Below, one piece after another: positions 1-5,418 of a DNA stretch of 13,287 nt. The translations under genes were made by a program, and so were the position numbers. The notes beneath the pieces were generated by a model. That model was not told the DNA's origin and made no database searches. It saw only the letters and a program-made list of their open reading frames with translations. The DNA is from JAKBCQ01 sp021807585 (GTDB lineage Bacteria; Planctomycetota; Planctomycetia; Isosphaerales; Isosphaeraceae): assembly GCA_027325115.1 (NCBI GenBank), contig DAHWFG010000306.1, forward strand, positions 1 to 13,287. The letters run 5' to 3'. Numbering within the stretch: position 1 is the first letter of the stretch; each line of letters starts with the position of its first letter.

Positions 1-1
1 T

Positions 2-445
2 GAGCATGTTCCCGAGGCGTTTCGGCTTAAGCCGATCGACGTTATATTAAGTGATCATCATTATTGGGGAGGGATCACGGCATGCGTTGAACTTGGGCGA
101 ATCGCCGAGACGGCGGGATGGCGGGTGGGTCAGCATTCGAACAGTCATACGAGCGTATCGTTCGCGGCGATGCTACATGTCGCGGCTTTGATTCCAAATC
201 TCACGTCGCCGAGCGACACGCATATACCGTGGCTTCCCGAACGCTTTGATATCGTGGAGGGCCCTCGGATCAAGATCGAAAACGGCCGGGCCTCGCTTCC
301 GCGAACCGCGGGATTGGGGGTCGTCATCGATCGCGATAAACTTGCGCGAGCACATGAATTATATGTGCAATGTGGCATGAAGAACCGCGACGACGGATCG
401 TTGATGCGCAAGATGGAGCCCGGCTGGAAGGCCGAGCTCTTTTAA
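2..445 (+). CDS. Glucarate dehydratase-like enolase-superfamily enzyme, 3' end only
   Basis: The gene runs in from the left edge, so 147 C-terminal residues are visible and the start is missing. Family members dehydrate an acid sugar such as D-glucarate, using a Mg2+-stabilised enolate in a TIM-barrel active site, in the cytoplasm. The visible segment matches the C-terminal part of glucarate dehydratases: an Asp in SDHHYWGG (visible residue 18), then GQHSNSH (His at visible residue 45), which sit where the family has its Asp/His catalytic dyad. TSVSFAAMLHVAA, a SDTHIPW segment, PGLGV-like AGLGVVIDRDKL, and ARAHELY follow in family order. The metal ligands lie upstream, outside the window. The exact substrate (glucarate, idarate or another acid sugar) cannot be settled from this part. 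It ends 77 bp from the convergent DinB-like gene. I see no strong terminator between them. Confidence 0.85.
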   Translation, partial: EHVPEAFRLKPIDVILSDHHYWGGITACVELGRIAETAGWRVGQHSNSHTSVSFAAMLHVAALIPNLTSPSDTHIPWLPERFDIVEGPRIKIENGRASLPRTAGLGVVIDRDKLARAHELYVQCGMKNRDDGSLMRKMEPGWKAELF

Positions 446-522
446 ACGAAACCGGAATCTCACTTGAATGGAACGAGTGATCAAATACATGATATTGGAT
501 AGAAAGCGGATCGAGCCGACCG

Positions 523-1014
523 CTAGTCGGGCGAATATCGGGGAGCGATCGCGACTCCGAGCGCGGCGCGTTTGGCGTAAAGGAATTTGAGGTGGTGATC
601 GACGTGCGAGACGGCGCCCGCGACGAGTTCCGCGAGGGTTTTTCGACCGCGTTCGGAATGGACGCCGGTACGAGCGAAGTCGGCTTCCGACAAACCGCGA
701 AGGATGCGAGTCATTCGAGTTCGATTCGCGGCGAAGAGGTTCACCGATTCTTCGACGGGCATCGCTTGCGAATTGAGCCTGGCGATCCAGGCGTTTTCGT
801 CGAACGCGAGGAGAGCGGGTTCGGCTTCGGCGATCACGCGCTTCATGCGGTCGGATAGGACGAGATCGGAATCGACGAGATGCGCGACGAGTTCGGCGAT
901 GCTCCACGCTCCTGGACCGGGGCGGGCGCGTTCGTGATCGACGGTCAATCCGTCGATCGCCGCGACGAGAAGAGCCGTGCCGGCTTCGAAACGATCAATC
1001 AATGATACACTCAT
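523..1014 (-). CDS. DinB-like four-helix-bundle protein (DinB/YfiT family)
   Basis: This 163-residue protein has the length and layout of the DinB/YfiT superfamily, whose members are four-helix bundles with a three-histidine metal site. Some act as thiol S-transferases or metal-dependent hydrolases, but most have no assigned substrate. The N-terminal helix is followed by PGPGAWSIAELVAHLVDSD (His45), a central helical stretch with RMKRVI and ANRTRMTRILRGLSEADF, and a final SHVDHHLKFL segment. His137 and His141 (or His140) would complete the site. No signal peptide is seen. The start is an ATG, but the leader on its strand is A/T-rich and shows no Shine-Dalgarno, unlike most genes here. It lies downstream of the 167-residue gene on the same strand with 85 bp between. 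Family assignment is fairly secure; the reaction is unknown. Confidence 0.85.
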   Translation of the reverse strand: MSVSLIDRFEAGTALLVAAIDGLTVDHERARPGPGAWSIAELVAHLVDSDLVLSDRMKRVIAEAEPALLAFDENAWIARLNSQAMPVEESVNLFAANRTRMTRILRGLSEADFARTGVHSERGRKTLAELVAGAVSHVDHHLKFLYAKRAALGVAIAPRYSPD

Positions 1015-1040
1015 ATTAGGATAACCATAATATAAATAGA

Positions 1041-1064
1041 ATCGAACGGAAAGTATCGTTCGAT
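1041..1064. repeat. 8-bp perfect inverted repeat upstream of the DinB-like gene
   Basis: ATCGAACG (1041-1048) and CGTTCGAT (1057-1064) are perfect complements around an 8-base A-rich loop. It lies 27 bp upstream of the DinB-like start in an 85-bp spacer. It could be an operator or a weak RNA hairpin. CGATCG-rich words are so common here that chance is a real alternative. Confidence 0.4.
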
Positions 1065-1085
1065 CGTGGGTTTGGAATTGGAGTT

Positions 1086-1108
1086 GATCGGTGCGATTAT
1101 CACCGATC
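1086..1108. repeat. 8-bp inverted repeat at the 3' end of the 167-residue gene
   Basis: GATCGGTG (1086-1093) pairs perfectly with CACCGATC (1101-1108) around a 7-base loop, and it overlaps the stop codon of the minus-strand gene ending at 1100. The position suits a transcript-end hairpin, but no run of T follows on that strand, so it is not a classical intrinsic terminator. Confidence 0.35.
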
Positions 1109-1603
1109 GATTTCGTTGCGTTTGCGCCAGATCGCCAGGGTGGGATTGGCGTATTCGACGATCCAGATTTCTTCTTCGACGCCGAGTTCCTCGGCGAAGC
1201 GGTAAGCGACGAGGTATTTGACGATCTCGAGCGAGGCGGTTAAGAAGTCGGTTTTCACGTCCCCCTCGCCCGAATCCTCGGACTCATGAAAGATAAAGCG
1301 AATGACGAGAACGCGTTCGTCGACGGGTCCGACGGGCGAAAGGTAGCGACCGTCCATCTCGTAGATCGAATAACCGCGTGAGGCGCGACAGAGCGAATGA
1401 ATCCAGGCCGATTCGTCGAAAGCGGGATCGGCGCGCTTGCGTTCGTTGATTGAACGTTGAGCAAACGGAACGCGACGGATCGCCTCCTCGCTGAAAAGAT
1501 CTTCGAGAACCTCTTGGATCTTGCCGAAATAGCCGAGTTTTTTGGGCAGAATGACCTCATAAAGCCGAGCGGGTTTCGGCCCTTCGAGCAAGTAATCGGC
1601 CAT
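1100..1603 (-). CDS. Hypothetical protein, 167 residues
   Basis: I do not recognise a family. The chosen start (MADYLLEG) follows GAGGAA at 1613-1618 with a 9-base spacer. A longer reading to 1927 would run through the divergent promoter and into cysI, and its extra residues look non-coding. The protein is acidic, soluble and without a signal peptide or membrane segment. It has an N-terminal region rich in Lys/Phe/Leu (LPKKLGYFGKIQEVLEDL), a middle with WIHSLCRASRGYSIYEMDG, a predicted beta segment ERVLVIRFIFHESED, and an amphipathic helix ASLEIVKYLVAYRFAEELG leading into an acidic EEEIWIVEYANP tail. Alternation of strand and helix suggests a compact alpha/beta domain. It is divergent from cysI across a 274-bp spacer, which may mean shared control, but nothing shows a role in sulfur metabolism. 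Confidence 0.7.
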   Translation of the reverse strand: MADYLLEGPKPARLYEVILPKKLGYFGKIQEVLEDLFSEEAIRRVPFAQRSINERKRADPAFDESAWIHSLCRASRGYSIYEMDGRYLSPVGPVDERVLVIRFIFHESEDSGEGDVKTDFLTASLEIVKYLVAYRFAEELGVEEEIWIVEYANPTLAIWRKRNEIDR

Positions 1604-1696
1604 TTTGCGCGGTTCCTCGATCCCTCCTCGGCTTGAAGATCGCGGTACGATCGACGCCGAAGCCGAGAATCGCATCATACCCGAAAGCGATAGGTC

Positions 1697-1726
1697 TTGC
1701 CGAGCGGATGCTTTGACCGATATAAT
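1697..1726 (+). promoter_or_regulatory. Sigma70-type promoter candidate for cysI
   Basis: A perfect TATAAT at 1721-1726 has TTGCCG (4 of 6 matches) at 1697-1702 with an 18-base spacer. It points toward cysI and would give a leader of roughly 145 nt. It is one of the two best promoter matches seen in the window. Confidence 0.55.
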
Positions 1727-1833
1727 GTTTACTAAGTTACAGAACGGAGTGATCTTCGGTTGATTGAGATCGTTCCGGGCGGAATTTGGATTTGTTGTTG
1801 AATCGGATTTGTCGACTCGTGGCGGGATCTGTA

Positions 1834-1856
1834 AACTCGATGACTCGAATCGAGTT
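1834..1856 (+). promoter_or_regulatory. Hairpin in the cysI leader
   Basis: AACTCGAT (1834-1841) and ATCGAGTT (1849-1856) are perfect 8-bp complements around a 7-base loop. The hairpin ends 10 bases before the GAGGGGGAG ribosome site and 21 bases before the cysI ATG. It could be a leader RNA hairpin influencing translation or a dyad operator. No known riboswitch fold is recognised. Confidence 0.4.
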
Positions 1857-1877
1857 GAGGATTTGCGAGGGGGAGCG

Positions 1878-3656
1878 ATGTCGGACGCGAAGCCTGGTGG
1901 GAAGCCGAGCAAGGTCGAGGGGATCAAGCTCGCGAGCGACTATTTACGTGGGTTCATTGCCGAGGAAGCGTTCAACGAGTTGACGCATATCGGCGAGGAA
2001 GCCGCGACGGTGCTGAAGTTTCACGGGTCTTACCAGCAAGATGATCGCGACCTTCGCGTGGAACGGAAGCGCGAAGGGGGTGAGAAGGCGTATCAATTCA
2101 TGGTTCGAGTGCGCGTTCCGGGAGGAAAGCTCTCCGCCGAGCAGTATCTCGCGTGCGATCGGTTGGCGCAAACCGTCGGCGACGGCACGCTTCGCGTTAC
2201 GGTACGGCAGGAATTCCAGCTTCATGGTGTTCTCAAGCAAGACCTCGCCGCGACGATCAAAGCGATCAACGAAACGCTGCTTTCGACGCTCGCGGCGTGC
2301 GGCGACGTGGAACGGAACGTCCTGTGCTGTCCCGCTCCGCTCAACGATGGGATCCGCGCGGCTCTGCAAGCCGACGTTGATCGGTTTGCGCATCATTTCG
2401 CGCCTCGAACGTCCAGTTATTGGGATATCTGGATGGACGGCGAACGCGTGAAGCGGCCCGATATTCCAAAGGTCGGCGCGACGCTCGTGCCGACGATCGG
2501 CGACGACCCGATCGAGCCGATTTACGGCAAAACGTACCTGCCGCGGAAGTTCAAAACCGCGTTCGGGTTGCCGCATGATAACTGCACCGATGCATTGGCG
2601 AATGATTTGTGCTTTATGGCGGTCGTCGAGAACGGCGGGATCGTCGGCTACGACGTATACGTGGGAGGGGGGCTTGGGACGACACCAAGCGCCAAGAAAA
2701 CGTTCCCGGCGCTCGCGTCGCCGCTTACGTTTGTGAAGCGAGCCGACGTTCTGGCGATCGGCGAGGCGGTGATCAAGGTTTTCCGCGATTTCGGCGATCG
2801 TTCGGATCGCAAGCGCGCTCGTCTTAAATATATCATTTATGATTGGGGTATGGACGCATTTAAGAGGAAGGTGGAGGAATACATTGGTTCGCGGCTTCCC
2901 GCTCCCAAGGGGGCGGCTCCGACCGAGGTCGACGATCATCTCGGCCTGCACGAGCAAGGGGACGGGAAATTGTTCCTCGGCGTGCCGATCGAGAACGGTC
3001 GGATCAAAGATTCGGGCGATCTTCGGCTCGCGTCGGGATTGCGCGCCTATTTTAAACGTTTCGGTACGCGAGCGCATTTAACGTGTCAACAATCGATCAT
3101 TCTTGCCGATATTGAACCGGCGCGGGTTGGCGAGATCGAGGCGTTGCTTGACGAGTTTGGGATTGCGCGGGTTGAGCGGATCTCGACGGTCAAACGGTGG
3201 TCGATGGCTTGTCCCGCGCTTCCGACTTGCGGGCTTGCTGTGACCGAGGCCGAACGCGCGTTGCCGACATTGATCGCCGAGCTTGCAACCGAGCTTGATC
3301 GATTGGGGCTCTCGGGCGAGCGATTCACGGTTCGGATGACGGGGTGTCCGAACGGGTGCGCACGTCCTTACAATGCCGATATCGGTCTGGTGGGACGCTC
3401 GGCCGCCAAGCATGAAGACGGTACGCCGACCGCGGGGACTTACACGATCTTTCTCGGCGGATCGACGATCGGCGATCGGCTCAACACGATTTATAAAGAT
3501 TACGTACCGTTTGATCGCGTCGTCGCCGAACTCGTTCCTGTGTTCGAACGCTTTCGCGACGAGCGCGAACCGGGCGAATCGTTCGGCGATTTTTGCGATC
3601 GTACGGGATTGTGCACTCAGGCCGAGCCCGAAGCCGACGCGGCGATTGTTTCATAA
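1878..3656 (+). CDS. cysI: Assimilatory sulfite reductase hemoprotein subunit
   Basis: This protein reduces sulfite to sulfide with six electrons in the cytoplasm, the last inorganic step before cysteine synthesis. The start is the ATG after GAGGGGGAG (1867-1875), giving 592 residues; E. coli CysI has about 570. The sequence follows CysI closely: YLRGFIAEE near residue 22, KFHGSYQQDDRDLRVER at 47-63, TVRQEFQLHG at 108-117, RNVLC near 146, and YLPRKFKT at 220-227, which holds the paired active-site lysines (224 and 226). The siroheme/4Fe-4S ligands are Cys445-X5-Cys451 and Cys490-X3-Cys494. The final FGDFCDRTGL block matches the family end. QQDDRD and the overall pattern favour sulfite over nitrite reductase. 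No flavoprotein partner (cysJ), cysH or sulfate-activation gene is present in the window, so the electron donor (NADPH flavoprotein or ferredoxin) is unknown. cdd follows on the same strand after 77 bp. Confidence 0.95.
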   Translation: MSDAKPGGKPSKVEGIKLASDYLRGFIAEEAFNELTHIGEEAATVLKFHGSYQQDDRDLRVERKREGGEKAYQFMVRVRVPGGKLSAEQYLACDRLAQTVGDGTLRVTVRQEFQLHGVLKQDLAATIKAINETLLSTLAACGDVERNVLCCPAPLNDGIRAALQADVDRFAHHFAPRTSSYWDIWMDGERVKRPDIPKVGATLVPTIGDDPIEPIYGKTYLPRKFKTAFGLPHDNCTDALANDLCFMAVVENGGIVGYDVYVGGGLGTTPSAKKTFPALASPLTFVKRADVLAIGEAVIKVFRDFGDRSDRKRARLKYIIYDWGMDAFKRKVEEYIGSRLPAPKGAAPTEVDDHLGLHEQGDGKLFLGVPIENGRIKDSGDLRLASGLRAYFKRFGTRAHLTCQQSIILADIEPARVGEIEALLDEFGIARVERISTVKRWSMACPALPTCGLAVTEAERALPTLIAELATELDRLGLSGERFTVRMTGCPNGCARPYNADIGLVGRSAAKHEDGTPTAGTYTIFLGGSTIGDRLNTIYKDYVPFDRVVAELVPVFERFRDEREPGESFGDFCDRTGLCTQAEPEADAAIVS

Positions 3657-3720
3657 ACGATCAGGGGCGTAATCCGAAGATTGGATGAATGAATCAACGT
3701 TCGACGAAGTCGATTTCACG

Positions 3721-3726
3721 AGGGAG
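3721..3726 (+). promoter_or_regulatory. Ribosome binding site that favours a TTG start for cdd
   Basis: AGGGAG sits 7 bases before the TTG at 3734. The upstream in-frame ATG at 3689 has no comparable site. The TTG start also removes 15 Ser/Arg-rich residues not typical of cytidine deaminases. Confidence 0.6.
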
Positions 3727-3733
3727 TCGAGCC

Positions 3734-4153
3734 TTGCCGATCGACGACGCGAGTTGGAGCGAGCTTGAGATCGCCGCGCGAGAGGCTTCGGAGCGCGCAT
3801 ACTGCCCGTACAGTCGGTTTCGCGTGGGCGCCGCGGTATTGACCGACGACGGCTCGATTTGGAGCGGTTGCAATGTGGAAAACGCATCGTACGGGTTGAC
3901 GATTTGCGCCGAGCGTAACGCGATTTTTCATGCGGTCGCGGCAGGGAAACGCGTGGTGATCGCGATCGTCGTGTTTACTCCGACGGATCGTCCGACCGCG
4001 CCTTGCGGGGCATGCCGGCAAGTGATTTTCGAGTTCGGCGCGGCGACGATCGTGCGGTCGATTTGCCGCGGGCGCGAGCGCCTCGAAGAACCGATCCGCG
4101 TGCTTCTGCCCGAAGCGTTCGGTCCGTCGAATCTCGATGGATCGTTTCAATAA
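3734..4153 (+). CDS. cdd: Cytidine deaminase
   Basis: This enzyme converts cytidine or deoxycytidine to uridine or deoxyuridine in pyrimidine salvage, using a zinc-activated water. From the TTG start it has 139 residues, close to the usual 130-136 of the small homotetrameric class; starting at the ATG at 3689 would give 154. Diagnostic elements in order are YCPYSRFRVGAA (23-34), the substrate loop NVENASYG (47-54), CAER with zinc ligand Cys58 and catalytic Glu60, and PCGACRQV with zinc ligands Cys91 and Cys94. The LLPEAFGPSNL end matches the C-terminal helix of the family. It follows cysI with no terminator visible between, so read-through or co-transcription is likely although the functions are unrelated. 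A strong symmetrical hairpin lies 46 bp after the stop. Confidence 0.93.
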   Translation: MPIDDASWSELEIAAREASERAYCPYSRFRVGAAVLTDDGSIWSGCNVENASYGLTICAERNAIFHAVAAGKRVVIAIVVFTPTDRPTAPCGACRQVIFEFGAATIVRSICRGRERLEEPIRVLLPEAFGPSNLDGSFQ

Positions 4154-4198
4154 ATCAGAGTATAAGTAAAAGAAATAACAATTCATTTATAAAGAATA

Positions 4199-4244
4199 AA
4201 AAGACGAACGCGGGCCGACGCGAATCGTCCCGCGTTCGTCTTTT
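4199..4244. terminator. Bidirectional intrinsic terminator, perfect 16-bp stem
   Basis: AAAAGACGAACGCGGG (4199-4214) is exactly complementary to 4229-4244 around a 14-base loop. The arms give an A-tract on one side and a T-tract on the other, so it can stop transcription in both directions. It sits between the convergent cdd and the 122-residue gene. The minus-strand exit is especially T-rich (4182-4202 on the plus strand is A-rich). Confidence 0.9.
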
Positions 4245-4261
4245 GGGATTGGATCTCGGAT

Positions 4262-4630
4262 TCAGAACAGTCCGGCGACGGAAAGCTCGGTCAATTCGTC
4301 GGCGGAGAGGTCGATGAATGAGATTCCGCGCAATTCGATGCCGGCCTGAATGCGATCGGCGATTTCAGCGAGTTCGGGGAGGTCGATTCGCTTCGCGAGC
4401 GCGCCCAGTTCGGCGGGTTCGAGATCGCCGAGCGAACGATCGAGCGCGAGCAACTCGAATTCGAGTTGGGCGATCGCGTGCGTGAGATCGGCGTGCGTCT
4501 CGGCGGAACCGCCGACGACCAAGGAATTTGGGCCGGTGGCGATTCGATTCGAATCGTCGAGGTTATCGAGCCCGAATCCGAGAATCGCGGCGTGAAGCCG
4601 GCGTTGCGCTTTTGGCATGGGAGTCGTCAT
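4262..4630 (-). CDS. Hypothetical protein, 122 residues
   Basis: I do not recognise a family. The gene is placed by its open frame, codon use like its neighbours, and its stop codon 18 bp from the strong bidirectional terminator. The product is acidic (many Asp and Glu), has no Cys, signal peptide or membrane segment, and looks mostly helical: an N-terminal region with RRLHAAILGFGLDNLD, then a Leu/Glu/Ala-rich stretch AIAQLEFELLALDRSLGDLE, and repeated amphipathic turns up to ELTELSVAGLF. The heptad-like leucines could form a helical bundle or coiled coil. The ribosome site before the ATG at 4630 is weak (AAAGGG at 11 bases), and an internal ATG at 4620 is possible. It may share a transcript with the 70-residue gene, 171 bp upstream on the same strand. 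Confidence 0.6.
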   Translation of the reverse strand: MTTPMPKAQRRLHAAILGFGLDNLDDSNRIATGPNSLVVGGSAETHADLTHAIAQLEFELLALDRSLGDLEPAELGALAKRIDLPELAEIADRIQAGIELRGISFIDLSADELTELSVAGLF

Positions 4631-4801
4631 CGCGAGGGATGCCCTTTCAGCGTGGGTTGGCGAAAGTCGTCGCGAGGCCGGTCGCGGGAATCGATCACCG
4701 ATGCCGCCTCGCCCCGCGATTCTTATCGGCGGAACGAAGATCGCGATACAGCCCGACCGATCCGTTTCCCGCTCCTTGCGATCGCGCCGGCGGAATCCCT
4801 C

Positions 4802-5014
4802 TCACGATCCGCTCAAGCATTCCTTCGCGACCGCCCGCGCCGCTTTATACGCAAGTCGAACGGTAATCGCTCGCGCTTCCAACTGCTCTTCGCCGAACAG
4901 TCGACCTTCGCTATGAGGAAGGCCCGCCAAGGCGAGCGTTAACGGCATCAGATCGAGAAATTGCTGATATTTTTTTTGAATCTCGTTGCTCGCGGACGCT
5001 GTCGGTTCGGCCAC
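4802..5014 (-). CDS. Small hypothetical protein, 70 residues, GTG start
   Basis: The start is GTG at 5014, supported by AAGGAGA (5021-5027 on this strand) with a 6-7 base spacer, one of the clearest ribosome sites in the window. The product is soluble, with a short Ser/Ala-rich start, then EIQKKYQQFLDLMPLTLALA, a GLPHSEGRLFGEEQLEARA turn-and-helix region, and a basic C-terminal helix ITVRLAYKAARAVAKE. It has no Cys and no obvious catalytic pattern. The two-helix layout with conserved-looking Leu-Pro-Leu-Thr would suit a small structural or binding domain, but no function is assigned. The strong start and non-random hydrophobic pattern make me believe it is expressed. Confidence 0.7.
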   Translation of the reverse strand: MAEPTASASNEIQKKYQQFLDLMPLTLALAGLPHSEGRLFGEEQLEARAITVRLAYKAARAVAKECLSGS

Positions 5015-5418
5015 GGCCGTTCTCCTTACAAGAGGGAATGAAAATCAAACCGTCGCACCGCGAAAAACGCTCCGCGGCTATCTCTTCGAAGCTAGCCCTC
5101 GGAAATCGCCACGACAAGAGACGAATCGAAATCGCGTCCTTACACCGAACCAGGCCGCGATGTGAGCGGGATTATCACGGTTCGAGAACGTCGCGATTTC
5201 GACGCGGAAATGGGGTTTTAGTATACCTTTGAGCGCCGACGGGACGCGTAACACCGAACCTTCCTTGATCGATCGAACGCGCTCGGGTTGCCCAAATGTG
5301 ATTGTCGCGCTAAAATAGCCGTTGGATCGGGGAATTTCTCCACTTCGACTTCGCCTCGTCGAAAACCTCCCAATAACGTCATTCCGATCATTTTACGCGA
5401 TGCAAGGGGTTCGGCCGC
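5015..5418. other. 404-bp spacer between divergent genes
   Basis: No convincing gene is seen. Short frames here and the minus-strand frame reaching 5616 are Arg-rich and overlap the real AsmA-like start. The spacer holds the ribosome site of the GTG gene, a promoter candidate at 5288-5316 toward the AsmA-like gene, and a weak 6-bp inverted repeat at 5344-5363 in its leader. Confidence 0.6.
5288..5316 (+). promoter_or_regulatory. Sigma70-type promoter candidate for the AsmA-like gene
   Basis: TTGCCC (5288-5293, 4 of 6) and TAAAAT (5311-5316, 5 of 6) are separated by exactly 17 bases and point toward the ATG at 5419. The leader would be about 95 nt. Confidence 0.5.

Noticed and set aside
359..907. 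182-residue minus-strand frame overlapping the DinB-like gene
   Set aside because: It lies on the same strand in another frame, is dominated by Arg and Ser, and conflicts with the DinB-like histidine pattern.
1604..1927. N-terminal extension of the 167-residue gene
   Set aside because: It would cross the cysI promoter and overlap the cysI start. The internal ATG at 1603 has a ribosome site and the extension looks non-coding.
1944..3077. 377-residue open frame antisense to cysI
   Set aside because: It is fully covered by cysI, which has all its motifs. The translation is Arg/His-rich without a fold pattern. Such long antisense frames arise here because TTA, CTA and TCA codons are scarce in the sense genes.
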